Source of the DNA: an uncultured Alphaproteobacteria bacterium
Lineage (GTDB): Bacteria > Pseudomonadota > Alphaproteobacteria > HIMB59 > GCA-002718135
Reading direction: 5' to 3'
Assembly (NCBI GenBank): GCA_902594815.1
Contig: CACJNL010000010.1
Coordinates: 1-54,516, forward strand
Length of the DNA: 54,516 nucleotides
Shown here: positions 1 through 8,015 of the stretch, piece after piece
Layout: each line of letters starts with the position of its first letter
How positions within the stretch are numbered: position 1 is the stretch's first letter
Translations under genes and position numbers: made by a program
Notes under the pieces: model-generated
The model's input: only the letters and a program-made list of their open reading frames with translations
Told to the model about the DNA's origin: nothing
The model's database searches: none

Positions 1-1
1 T

Positions 2-607
2 GTAATAACTTTGGGAAATCATGCTTGGGATCAAAAAGAAATGTTGTCATATATTGAAGAGTGTCCGAAAATCATTAGGGCTTTGAACTATCCAAGTGGA
101 GTTCCTGGCAAAGGATTCTATGAACTAACATTAGCAAATGACAAAAAAATTGTAATTATTCAAATTATGTTGAGATTGTTTATGGGACTGTCTTTGGATG
201 ATCCATTTAGTGTAACAAAAAATTTTTTGCAAAGAGAAAAACTTGGAGTTACTTGTAATGCAATTTTAATTGATATGCACGGAGAAGCGACATCTGAAAA
301 GAATGCTTATGGTCATTATTTTGATGGTAAAGTATCAGCTATTCTTGGAACTCATACTCATGTGCCAACTTCTGATTCAAGAATTTTAGATGCAGGAACC
401 GCTTATCAAACTGATGTAGGTATGACAGGCGATTATAATTCAGTAATAGGTATGGAAAAAGAAAATCCAATTCATGGATTTATTAAAGGCTATAGATCAG
501 AGGGCAGATTTGTTCCTGCAGGAGATAAGATAACTATATGCGGAACATTCATCGAAACTGACAATAGTACTGGATTATCTAAGAAAATAGTGCCTTTTCA
601 AATTTAA
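2..607 (+). CDS. YmdB-type (TIGR00282) metallophosphoesterase, 5' truncated
   Basis: This is the C-terminal part of a calcineurin-like phosphoesterase of the TIGR00282/YmdB family, whose Bacillus and Deinococcus members are metal-dependent phosphodiesterases. The reading frame is open to the window edge and reads VITLGNHAWDQKE, so the apparent TTG start at 11 is only the first start-like codon inside the gene. Family motifs seen are GNHAWD near the edge (metal-binding Asn and His), the IDMHGEATSEK stretch, and GTHTHVPTSD (the His-x-His metal site). About 200 residues of a usual 260-270 are present. It lies upstream of yebC, as in other alphaproteobacteria. The family call is firm; the cellular substrate is unknown. 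Confidence 0.88.
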   Translation, partial: VITLGNHAWDQKEMLSYIEECPKIIRALNYPSGVPGKGFYELTLANDKKIVIIQIMLRLFMGLSLDDPFSVTKNFLQREKLGVTCNAILIDMHGEATSEKNAYGHYFDGKVSAILGTHTHVPTSDSRILDAGTAYQTDVGMTGDYNSVIGMEKENPIHGFIKGYRSEGRFVPAGDKITICGTFIETDNSTGLSKKIVPFQI

Positions 608-685
608 AAAATTACATATATATGCCACATTATAGTTTTATTTAAATTACTTTACTGACAACGAACAACATATTTATAACGAATT

Positions 686-1435
686 ATGGCAGGTCATTCC
701 AAGTTTAAAAATATTATGCACCGAAAAGGTGCGCAGGACAAGAAGCGTGCTAAAATATTTTCTAGATTAGGTAGAGAAATTTCTGTAGCAGTAAAAGAAG
801 GAGGTCCAGATCCAGAGAAAAATATTAGACTTCGTTCTGCAGTTGGCTCTGCAAAATCACTCAATATGCCTAAGGAAAATATTGAAAGAGCAATTAAAAA
901 AGGTGAGGGCAATGACCCAGATAGTAATTACGAAGAAGTTAGATATGAGGGTTATGGACCTGATGGAGTTGCAATAATTGTCGAAGCGCTGACAAATAAT
1001 AAAAATAGAACTGCAGCCGAAGTAAGATCTAGTTTTAGTAAATATGGGGGTAATCTTGGTGAGACTGGTAGTGTCAGTTTTGGTTTCAAAAGACTTGGAA
1101 GTATAACATTAAATAAAAATGACATTAATGAAGAAGAACTTTTCGATTTTATAGTTGAAAATGGATCTGAAGATTATGAAATTAATGAAGACGAATATAA
1201 CATTTACTGTAATCAAAAAAATTTACATCAACTAAATCAAAAAATTATTGAAAAATTTGGACCTACTAATTTTACAGGACTTGTTTGGAAAAGTGAAAAT
1301 GAGATATCCATTTCAAAAGATAAAGCTGAGTCATTATTTAAATTATTAAATATATTGGAAGAGAACGAAGATGTGCAAGCAGTATCATCAAATTTTGATG
1401 TTAGTGATGATGTATTAAATACGTTGACGGTATAG
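686..1435 (+). CDS. yebC: YebC/PmpR family protein
   Basis: A full-length YebC/PmpR/TACO1 family protein (249 residues, usual 240-250). It opens with the near-invariant MAGHSKFKNIMHRKGAQD motif and carries the conserved GYGPDGVAIIVEALTNNKNRT segment in the middle. Family members were first annotated as DNA-binding transcriptional regulators; recent work links several to relief of ribosome stalling at proline stretches, so a translational role is as likely here. The ATG at 686 is fixed by the conserved N-terminus. A 78-base gap separates it from the phosphoesterase gene, and only 13 bases separate it from the small nuclease gene, suggesting co-transcription with the latter. In most alphaproteobacteria ruvCAB follows yebC; here it does not. 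Confidence 0.95.
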   Translation: MAGHSKFKNIMHRKGAQDKKRAKIFSRLGREISVAVKEGGPDPEKNIRLRSAVGSAKSLNMPKENIERAIKKGEGNDPDSNYEEVRYEGYGPDGVAIIVEALTNNKNRTAAEVRSSFSKYGGNLGETGSVSFGFKRLGSITLNKNDINEEELFDFIVENGSEDYEINEDEYNIYCNQKNLHQLNQKIIEKFGPTNFTGLVWKSENEISISKDKAESLFKLLNILEENEDVQAVSSNFDVSDDVLNTLTV

Positions 1436-1448
1436 CGAAAGGAAAATT

Positions 1449-1748
1449 ATGCCTGATAAAGCTTGGAAAAAGAGAGAAAGAGATGTTGCAAATTACTTCA
1501 AAGGTAAAAGAACACCTTTAAGCGGTGGTAATGGAAAAGTTACACGCGCCGATGTAATTCATGACGAGCTTTTCATAGAATGTAAATTAAGAGCCAAACA
1601 TACGGCTGTGTCACTTTGGGACGATACTGCAAAACTCGCAAAGGATGAAGGCAAAACCCCTGTAATCGCATTATGTGAAAAAAATAGACCTGGTTTTTGG
1701 ATTATGGTTCACAGCGATGATTTAAAAAAAATTAAGGATAATGAGTAA
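1449..1748 (+). CDS. Small PD-(D/E)XK nuclease resembling Hjc Holliday-junction resolvases
   Basis: A 99-residue protein with the residues of a PD-(D/E)XK nuclease active site in the right order and spacing: E10 in KKRERDVAN, D35 in RADVI, and E44-x-K46 in FIECK. The N-terminal helix followed by a Ser/Gly-rich loop (LSGGNGK) before the Asp resembles archaeal Hjc Holliday-junction resolvases and related phage nucleases, although it is shorter than typical Hjc (about 120-140). No helix-turn-helix or other domain is visible. It sits between yebC and tolQ, where relatives have ruvC-ruvA-ruvB and often ybgC; its stop overlaps the tolQ start by one base (TAATG). The fold is well supported by motif order; a resolvase role is inference. 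Confidence 0.6.
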   Translation: MPDKAWKKRERDVANYFKGKRTPLSGGNGKVTRADVIHDELFIECKLRAKHTAVSLWDDTAKLAKDEGKTPVIALCEKNRPGFWIMVHSDDLKKIKDNE

Positions 1749-2467
1749 TGGAAGACGTTAACACAATAAATAATATTGCCGCAGAAAACGTAGACTTTTC
1801 GATGTTTGCATTATTTATGGCGGCAGATCTTGTAGTGAAATCTGTTATTATAGTTTTGATTTTAGCTTCAATTTACTCTTGGACTATCATTGTTTCTAAA
1901 CTTTTAAGGTTGAGACAGTTAAAGCAGATGGAAAAAGAGTTTGAGGAGATCTTTTGGTCTGGAAACTCTTTTGAAGATTTGTATGAGACTCTCAACTTTA
2001 ATAAATTAGATCCAAAATCTAAAATATTTTGTGCAGCAATATCAGAATGGAAAAAAACAAAGTCTACTAACGATGGACAAATAAATACAAATCTAGAATC
2101 TCTTAAAGATCGCATGCAACGTTCAATGGTTGTTACCTTCAACAAAGAAAGTGAAATTGTAGAGAAGAATTTAACATTTTTAGCAACTTCTGGCTCCACC
2201 GCTCCTTTCATAGGATTATTTGGAACTGTTTGGGGAATTATGAATAGTTTTAAATCAATAGCCGTAGCACAAAATACAAATCTGTCTGTTGTAGCACCTG
2301 GTATTGCTGAGGCATTATTTGCTACCGCACTTGGACTGTTTGTAGCTATACCTGCCGTAGTTGCTTATAATAAAATTTCTAACGATTTATCTAAATATTT
2401 TGTTTCACTAGAAACGTTCATGGATGAATTCACTACTATTTTTTTTAGACAATTAGAGAAAAAATAA
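1748..2467 (+). CDS. tolQ: Tol-Pal system proton channel subunit TolQ
   Basis: TolQ is the inner-membrane ExbB/MotA-family subunit that, with TolR, forms a proton channel energising TolA for outer-membrane constriction and integrity during division. The 239-residue product has three membrane segments at about 28-50, 142-168 and 184-210. The last two contain the conserved LATSGSTAPFIGLFGTVWGI and APGIAEALFATALGL motifs. The start codon overlaps the nuclease stop by one base, and the tolR start follows the stop after one base. It is the first gene of a complete tolQ-tolR-tolA-tolB-pal-cpoB run. Length and motifs are normal; TolQ rather than ExbB is decided by the neighbouring tol genes. Confidence 0.96.
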   Translation: MEDVNTINNIAAENVDFSMFALFMAADLVVKSVIIVLILASIYSWTIIVSKLLRLRQLKQMEKEFEEIFWSGNSFEDLYETLNFNKLDPKSKIFCAAISEWKKTKSTNDGQINTNLESLKDRMQRSMVVTFNKESEIVEKNLTFLATSGSTAPFIGLFGTVWGIMNSFKSIAVAQNTNLSVVAPGIAEALFATALGLFVAIPAVVAYNKISNDLSKYFVSLETFMDEFTTIFFRQLEKK

Positions 2468-2468
2468 A

Positions 2469-2900
2469 TTGATTAATCTCGGTAATAATTCATCAAAAAA
2501 ACGCAAAAGATACTCACAAATGAGTGAGATCAATGTCACTCCTTTTGTTGATGTTATGTTGGTTTTATTGATAGTTTTTATGGTTACAGCCCCTTTACTA
2601 ACCGTTGGAATTCCAGTCGATCTTCCAAAAGTTAAAGCTTCCGCTCTTACTGATCAGAAGGACCCTCTTGAAATTACTGTTAAGATAGGCGGTGAAATAT
2701 ATTTGGGCGAGTCTAAAGTTGAGGTTGAAAATTTAATTCCAAGATTAAATGCAATAACTGAGTTAAATAAAGAGGCCAGAATTTATGTACGGGGAGATAG
2801 GGTTGTAGCTTACGGAAGAATAATGGAAATTATGTCTTTGGTAAATTCGGCAGGATATGTGAAGGTGGCACTTGTTACACAAAACCCATCTGATAATTAA
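2469..2900 (+). CDS. tolR: Tol-Pal system protein TolR
   Basis: TolR is the ExbD-family partner of TolQ: one membrane helix with a proton-carrying aspartate and a periplasmic domain. The product has 143 residues. The signature SEINVTPFVDVMLVLLIVFM is intact, with D28 as the expected channel aspartate. The chosen start is a TTG one base after the tolQ stop; it supplies a short basic cytoplasmic tail (KKRKR), as is usual for TolR. An ATG at 2520 would leave almost no tail and is less likely. The gene is in the middle of the tol operon, six bases before tolA. Confidence 0.94.
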   Translation: MINLGNNSSKKRKRYSQMSEINVTPFVDVMLVLLIVFMVTAPLLTVGIPVDLPKVKASALTDQKDPLEITVKIGGEIYLGESKVEVENLIPRLNAITELNKEARIYVRGDRVVAYGRIMEIMSLVNSAGYVKVALVTQNPSDN

Positions 2901-2906
2901 ATAAAT

Positions 2907-4019
2907 ATGCAGTCTTTATATTATAAGACGTATAATTTCATAGAGAATTCTCAACCAACTCATCTTGGAATTTATTTCTCTCTTTTGCTTCACTTATCAA
3001 TTCTATTATTTGCTGTCGGTCTTCCAGATTTTTTTAAACCAAAAACAATTCCAATACCTCAAGTCATACCGATTGAAATATTAAATATTTCCGATGTTAC
3101 TTCTCTAACTCCCAAAAAAGAAAACATTGAAGTTGAAAGTAAAGAAATTAAAAAAATAAAACAAAAAAAGTTTAGCTCGTCACAAAATACTGAAATTCAA
3201 AAAGTAGAGTTAAGAGAAAAGCCTAAGAAAAATATAAAAGTAAATGCGAATGAGCCTGATAATAATATCTTGCCTCAAATACCAGAGCAAAAAAAGATAT
3301 CATTAAACAAAAATGAAAAAATACAGCCCAAAGAGAAAGACAATCTTGTTACTGAAAAAATAGAAACTATTAAAGAGAACAAAATAAAACCAAAGCTTAA
3401 ACCAAAGATTCAAGAGGAAGTTAAACAAGAAAGTGATTTAAAAATTGAAAATAAAACAAAACCAGATGTAAAAAAAGTTGAAAAAAAAATAATAGACAAG
3501 CCAAAACCAGATGTAAAAAAAGTTGAAAAAAAAATAATAGACAAGCCAAAACCAATAGAAAAACCAGAACCAGATTTTAATCTAGCTACTATGCTTAAAG
3601 ACCTGAGAAATGAAGACATTGCAAATACTATTGAAGATAATGAAAATATTGATGAAGAAGAGAATATAGAAAAAGATGAAAACCAAAAAAATAATTTAGA
3701 GGTGTCAATTTCTGAAATGGATCTTGTGCTTCAGCAGTTAAGAAGTTGCTTTAATCCTAGAGCTGGAACTCAAATAGTAGGGGATGAAATGGTAAAAATT
3801 AGTGCCAAAATTGACAGAGAGGCCAATGTAAGAAAAGATACTGTACAAATTATTGCCACAAATATAAGTAATAGTAATCCTTATTATGAAGCAATTACAG
3901 AAAGTGCAGTGGCAACCCTATATAACCCGCTTTGTTCAAAACTTAAATTGCCTCTTAATAAATATGAGTCGTGGAAAGATTTGAAGATAACAATTGATTA
4001 TAGTTGGATAAAAAATTAA
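2907..4019 (+). CDS. tolA: TolA-like energy-transducing protein with Lys-rich linker
   Basis: TolA spans the periplasm from the TolQR motor to TolB/Pal. The 370-residue product has one N-terminal membrane helix (about 24-40), a very long charged linker rich in Lys, Glu and Pro (about 55-265), and a C-terminal TolA/TonB-like domain (about 270-370) containing LRSCFNP, the alphaproteobacterial TolA form. The linker holds an exact 45-base tandem duplication giving residues 186-200 and 201-215 the same 15-residue sequence. Position between tolR and tolB supports TolA over TonB. The linker composition is typical; its exact length varies widely in the family. Confidence 0.93.
   Translation: MQSLYYKTYNFIENSQPTHLGIYFSLLLHLSILLFAVGLPDFFKPKTIPIPQVIPIEILNISDVTSLTPKKENIEVESKEIKKIKQKKFSSSQNTEIQKVELREKPKKNIKVNANEPDNNILPQIPEQKKISLNKNEKIQPKEKDNLVTEKIETIKENKIKPKLKPKIQEEVKQESDLKIENKTKPDVKKVEKKIIDKPKPDVKKVEKKIIDKPKPIEKPEPDFNLATMLKDLRNEDIANTIEDNENIDEEENIEKDENQKNNLEVSISEMDLVLQQLRSCFNPRAGTQIVGDEMVKISAKIDREANVRKDTVQIIATNISNSNPYYEAITESAVATLYNPLCSKLKLPLNKYESWKDLKITIDYSWIKN
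3462..3551 (+). repeat. 45-bp exact tandem repeat inside tolA
   Basis: Two head-to-tail identical 45-base copies lie at 3462-3506 and 3507-3551. The length is 15 codons, so the frame is kept and each copy encodes PDVKKVEKKIIDKPK. It lies in the disordered periplasmic linker, where adding or losing a unit would change spacer length without affecting the domains. The copies show no base differences, which suggests recent duplication or ongoing homogenisation. Confidence 0.95.
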
Positions 4020-4030
4020 TTATAAATAAG

Positions 4031-5344
4031 ATGAAATATCTACTCTCAATATTATTCAGCTTAATAACATTCAATGTTTACAGCCTGGAATTAACACTTA
4101 GTCAAGGCACAGTAAAACCAACACCAATTGCAGTAACTGATTTATTCTCTCAAGTCTCCGCATTGGAAAAAATTGGTAAAAATATTTCTTCTGTAATTTC
4201 TGATAATCTCGAAAGATCAGGTTTGTTTATTCCAATTGATCAAAAGGCTTTTATTCAATCATCTGAGTCACTGTCAAGCCAACCTCGATTTGAAGATTGG
4301 AAAGTAATTAAAGCTCAGCATTTGGTGGCTGGAAAAATTGAAACTGATGGTGATAATATTTCCGTTGAATTTAGATTATTTGATGTTTTTGCACAAAAAC
4401 AAATAGTTGGTAAGAAGTATCAAACTAGTAAAAAAAATTGGAGACGTGTTGCGCATATTATTTCTGATGCAATATTTCAACGTATTACAGGTGAAGGTGG
4501 TTTTTTTGACACAAGAATAGTGTATGTTGCCGAAACTGGTCCAAAAGACAATAGACAAAAAAGATTAGCAATTATGGATCAAGATCAAGCTAATCATCGA
4601 TTTTTAACAGATGGGTCTTACCTAGTTTTAACTCCACGATTTTCTCCTAATTCACAAAAAATTACATTTATGTCTTATGTAAAAGCAAACAGCCCAAGGG
4701 TTTTTATTTTTGATATAGAAACAGGACAACAAGAAATAGTAGGTGAATTTCCTGGAATGACTTTTGCTCCTCGTTTTTCTCCAGATGGAAGTAAAATTGT
4801 AATGTCCTATTCTGATCCTGATGTTGGAAATTCTGAGATTTACATTCTTGATCTTCAAACCAGAGTCTCCAAAAGAATAACAAACAATTCATCAATTGAT
4901 GTTTCAGGAAGTTTTTCTCCAGATGGAAAAAAGATTGTTTTTAATTCTGACAGGACAGGAAGAAGACACTTATACATCGTGGACAATGACGGAAACAATC
5001 TCAAAAGAATAAGTAGAGAAAGAGGTAGCTATTATACACCTGTCTGGTCTCCTAGAGGAGATATGATAGCTTTTACAAAGCAAGAGGGGGGGCAATTTTA
5101 TATAGGTGTTATGGAAATTGATGGGTCAAACGAAAGGATGATTGCAAAATCATTTCACGTTGAAGGACCTACTTGGTCTCCAAATGGTAGGTATTTAATG
5201 TACTTCAAAGAAGAACGCACATCTTCAGATGGAGCAGGAGGGGGGTCAAATTTGTACTCAATAGATTTGACTGGCTATAATGAGAGAAAAATCATTACTC
5301 CTTTAGGTGGTTCAGACCCTGCATGGTCTCCTTTAATGCATTGA
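4031..5344 (+). CDS. tolB: Tol-Pal system beta-propeller protein TolB
   Basis: Periplasmic TolB: an N-terminal domain followed by a six-bladed beta-propeller that binds Pal. I place the start at ATG 4031 because it gives a normal Sec signal peptide (MKYLLSILFSLITFNVYSLE) directly before the mature protein; the frame is open further upstream to a TTG at 4004 inside tolA, which would add nine residues ahead of the signal. The propeller repeats are visible as SPNSQKITFMSY, SPDGSKIVMSY, SPDGKKIVFNSD, SPRGDMIAFTK and SPNGRYLMYF. The length of 437 residues is usual. A 109-base gap separates it from pal. Confidence 0.96.
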   Translation: MKYLLSILFSLITFNVYSLELTLSQGTVKPTPIAVTDLFSQVSALEKIGKNISSVISDNLERSGLFIPIDQKAFIQSSESLSSQPRFEDWKVIKAQHLVAGKIETDGDNISVEFRLFDVFAQKQIVGKKYQTSKKNWRRVAHIISDAIFQRITGEGGFFDTRIVYVAETGPKDNRQKRLAIMDQDQANHRFLTDGSYLVLTPRFSPNSQKITFMSYVKANSPRVFIFDIETGQQEIVGEFPGMTFAPRFSPDGSKIVMSYSDPDVGNSEIYILDLQTRVSKRITNNSSIDVSGSFSPDGKKIVFNSDRTGRRHLYIVDNDGNNLKRISRERGSYYTPVWSPRGDMIAFTKQEGGQFYIGVMEIDGSNERMIAKSFHVEGPTWSPNGRYLMYFKEERTSSDGAGGGSNLYSIDLTGYNERKIITPLGGSDPAWSPLMH

Positions 5345-5453
5345 TTTAAGGTAAAATCATGATTTTTTTTTAAAAAAAATATATGAATTAGCTAAAAAAA
5401 TGTTAATTAAAGCATAACATTTTAAGGATATTACACATCGGGAGATTTTTTGT

Positions 5454-5990
5454 ATGATAATAAAATTACTTGCAAGCGCGACTTTAGTATTTTTTTTAGC
5501 AGCTTGTTCAACAACTCCAAAAGATACAGCAGATTCATCTGGATCAGGATCATCTTCGTCATCCTCTGATGTGTCTTCTTCAAGCGAAACTACAACTACA
5601 GAAACTTCTAGTGTTGACTCAGCATCAATAGAGCCTGGATCACAAGAAGATCTAATTGTTAATGTTGGAGATAGAGTTTTCTTTAACTATGATAGTTCTG
5701 AATTAGACTCAGATGCTCAAGAACTTCTTCAAGATCAAGTTGCTTGGTTAAAACAATACTCTGATGTCTCTGTTATAATTGAAGGTCACTGCGATGAGAG
5801 AGGCACCAGAGAATATAACCTTGCACTAGGTGAAAAAAGAGCTCAAGCTGTAAAAAATTATCTTATCAGTCTTGGAATTTCATCAGACAGAGTCTCAACC
5901 ATATCTTACGGCAAAGAAAGACCTGCTGTTGTTGGTTCTAATGATGGTGCATGGGCACAAAATAGAAGATCTGTTACAATAGTAAACTAA
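5454..5990 (+). CDS. pal: Peptidoglycan-associated lipoprotein Pal
   Basis: Pal is an outer-membrane lipoprotein that binds peptidoglycan and, through TolB/TolA, ties the outer membrane to the wall during division. The 178-residue product has a lipoprotein signal with lipobox LAAC (Cys near residue 18), a Ser/Thr-rich linker (about 28-60), and an OmpA-like domain (about 70-178) with FNYDSSELDSDAQ and the meso-diaminopimelate-binding region EGHCDERGTREYNLALGE plus a terminal NRRSV. The GGGAG upstream of ATG 5454 is a clear ribosome-binding site. A strong hairpin with a T-run directly after the gene would end or attenuate the transcript before cpoB. Confidence 0.97.
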   Translation: MIIKLLASATLVFFLAACSTTPKDTADSSGSGSSSSSSDVSSSSETTTTETSSVDSASIEPGSQEDLIVNVGDRVFFNYDSSELDSDAQELLQDQVAWLKQYSDVSVIIEGHCDERGTREYNLALGEKRAQAVKNYLISLGISSDRVSTISYGKERPAVVGSNDGAWAQNRRSVTIVN

Positions 5991-6006
5991 TTAATTTTCT
6001 TATAAT

Positions 6007-6037
6007 GGCGCTATAATATTATAGCGCCTTATTTTTG
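6007..6037 (+). terminator. Rho-independent terminator after pal
   Basis: The arms GGCGCTATA (6007-6015) and TATAGCGCC (6020-6028) pair perfectly around a four-base loop and are followed by TTATTTTTG. It is placed 16 bases after the pal stop and 38 bases before cpoB, so it should separate abundant pal message from cpoB, by full termination or attenuation. Confidence 0.85.
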
Positions 6038-6065
6038 TCTAAAAGAAAAATAATAATATTATTAA

Positions 6066-7007
6066 ATGAAACTGATTTTATTTTTAATTATTTTAATATT
6101 TGTAAACTTCAGCTCCTATCAATTACGGAGTGAAGATGCTCTTACCGTTAAACAGCAGCTTGATCGAATAACTCAAGAAATAAATGATTTAAATAAAGCA
6201 GTTTTTAATAGGTCGTTTGATCCAAAAAATATAAACTCAAACAATAATGATCAAAATAATGATCAAGATGTAGAGAGATTTGCTTCAATTGATTTAAGAA
6301 TTTATGATTTAGAAAAAGATATCAAAAATTTAACTCTTCAATTTGAGGAAATTATATTCAAGTTAGATGATTTATCAAATTTTATTAATAAAATCGAAAC
6401 AGAATTTAACTCAAGTTTGGATGAAATAAAAAATAATAATTTGACAATAAATACTAATTCATCAACTAAAAATGAAACCAATACTTTGGAAGTTGTAAAA
6501 GAAGAAAATACTCTTGGCAAACTAGTTTTATCAGACAATCAATCTCAAATTATTAGTGAAAATGAATCAGTATCTAAACAGATAGAGGAGCCAGTTCAAA
6601 ATAATGAATTAGATAATTTGTCTGCTGAGGAACAATTTCAACTAGCATTAGATGAAATGATGAAAAAAAAATATGAGAATTCTAAGATTAGTCTAGAAAA
6701 ATTTATTGAAAAATTTCCAGACAATCAGTTATCTGGATCTGCACATTTTTGGTTGGGAAAAATTTATCAATTTGAAAAAAATTATAGAAAAGCAGCAATT
6801 GTATTTGGTGAAGGTGTTCAAAAATTTCCAAAAAGTATAAAAGCTGCCGAAATGTATTATGAATTGTCAAAATCACTTAAAGAGATGAATAAACTATCTG
6901 AGGCTTGTAAAACATTAGAAATACTAAATAAAAATTACAAAGAAAGCAAGTTTGCCTCTGATCCTGAAAAAATTAATAACGACCTTCAATGTAAAAATGA
7001 AAATTAA
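6066..7007 (+). CDS. cpoB: Cell division coordinator CpoB (YbgF)
   Basis: CpoB/YbgF is a periplasmic protein working with TolA and peptidoglycan synthesis during constriction. The 313-residue product has an N-terminal signal peptide (hydrophobic residues 2-17), a coiled-coil stretch with many polar residues (about 25-125), a variable Asn/Glu-rich linker, and a C-terminal tetratricopeptide region (about 185-310) containing YENSKISLEKFIEKFPDN and SAHFWLGKIYQFEKNY. Its place right after pal fits the family. The stop overlaps the tilS start by one base (TAATG), so tilS is probably translated by re-initiation from this message. Confidence 0.93.
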   Translation: MKLILFLIILIFVNFSSYQLRSEDALTVKQQLDRITQEINDLNKAVFNRSFDPKNINSNNNDQNNDQDVERFASIDLRIYDLEKDIKNLTLQFEEIIFKLDDLSNFINKIETEFNSSLDEIKNNNLTINTNSSTKNETNTLEVVKEENTLGKLVLSDNQSQIISENESVSKQIEEPVQNNELDNLSAEEQFQLALDEMMKKKYENSKISLEKFIEKFPDNQLSGSAHFWLGKIYQFEKNYRKAAIVFGEGVQKFPKSIKAAEMYYELSKSLKEMNKLSEACKTLEILNKNYKESKFASDPEKINNDLQCKNEN

Positions 7008-7966
7008 TGTCATTAAATGATGAAAAATTTTTTTCTATTTTAAAAAAGTTAAATTGTTTTGAGAGAAATCCACATGTTGCCGTAGGAGTCTCTGGAGGGC
7101 CAGACAGTATAGCGCTTGTTTTTTTAATTAAGAAATGGATTAAGCTTAGAAATGGTAAACTGACTGCAATAATATTTGACCACAGAATTAGAGATAATTC
7201 AAAAAATGAATCTTTTGAGGTTAGAAAAATATTAAAAAATTTAAACATTAATTCTGTAATTTTAAGAGCTCAAAGAAACAATCTTACAAAAAAAAATATG
7301 TCACAAGCAAGAAATAATAGACTTAATGGTCTAATAAATTTTTGTAAAAGAAAAAAAATTTTACATCTATTCTTGGGTCATCATTATGATGATAACATTG
7401 AAACTTATTTAATAAGGAAAATTAATGGAAGTAACTTCGAGGGATTGGGATCTATGGAAGAACTTTCCTATTTTAATCAAATTCAACTTTTGAGGCCCCT
7501 TCTTAAAATACAAAAAAAATCAATCCTTACTTATAACAAAAAAAACAACTTAGTTTATTTGAATGATCCATCTAATAAAGACTTAAATTACACTAGAGTT
7601 AAGGTGAGAAATTTTTTAGAAAGCGAGAACTATCGAAAGCTTATAAGATATGATTTTTTAGCAATAAAAAAAGAAATGCCATTTTATAGACATATGATTT
7701 GGTCATATTTTTTAGATACTTTAAGTTATGCTGCATCAAATAAATTAAAAATCAACATAAACAAACTTCTAAAACTAGATAATTTGATTGTTGAGCGAAT
7801 AATATTGATTGGTTTAAAATATTTTTCTTTGCAAAACTTTAGAGTAAGAAGTGCAAAAATTGCTATTTTTATGGATGAAATTAAAAAATCTAATTTTAAG
7901 AATTTTAATTTAAAAAGTATATCAATAGTGAAAAAAGACAATTTTCTGGTATTTTCTAAAAAATAG
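7007..7966 (+). CDS. tilS: tRNA(Ile)-lysidine synthase TilS
   Basis: TilS converts C34 of tRNA-Ile(CAU) to lysidine using ATP and lysine, so the tRNA reads AUA. The PP-loop motif SGGPDS is at residues 29-34, and the downstream GHHYDDNIETYLIR helix carries the typical His/Asp residues. At 319 residues the protein matches the shorter TilS forms, with the N-terminal catalytic domain plus a small middle domain; the extra C-terminal domains of the E. coli enzyme (about 430 residues) appear to be missing. It lies between cpoB and ftsH, an order also found in other alphaproteobacteria. AUA is a common codon in such an AT-rich genome, which fits retention of the gene. Confidence 0.94.
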   Translation: MSLNDEKFFSILKKLNCFERNPHVAVGVSGGPDSIALVFLIKKWIKLRNGKLTAIIFDHRIRDNSKNESFEVRKILKNLNINSVILRAQRNNLTKKNMSQARNNRLNGLINFCKRKKILHLFLGHHYDDNIETYLIRKINGSNFEGLGSMEELSYFNQIQLLRPLLKIQKKSILTYNKKNNLVYLNDPSNKDLNYTRVKVRNFLESENYRKLIRYDFLAIKKEMPFYRHMIWSYFLDTLSYAASNKLKININKLLKLDNLIVERIILIGLKYFSLQNFRVRSAKIAIFMDEIKKSNFKNFNLKSISIVKKDNFLVFSKK

Positions 7967-8015
7967 CTCAAAAACTATTGTGTTTTTACTTTTAATTCCT
8001 ATTTAGTAAGTATTA

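Noticed and set aside
3410-3619. Minus-strand repetitive Phe/Ser/Gly-rich frame over tolA, looking like a repeat protein.
   Set aside because: It is the reverse of the Lys-rich tolA linker with its 45-base duplication.
5398-5422. Weak dyad AAATGTTA/TAACATTT between tolB and pal as a terminator.
   Set aside because: The stem is all A-T but for two pairs, the loop is nine bases, and the T-run is short; likely chance in AT-rich spacer.
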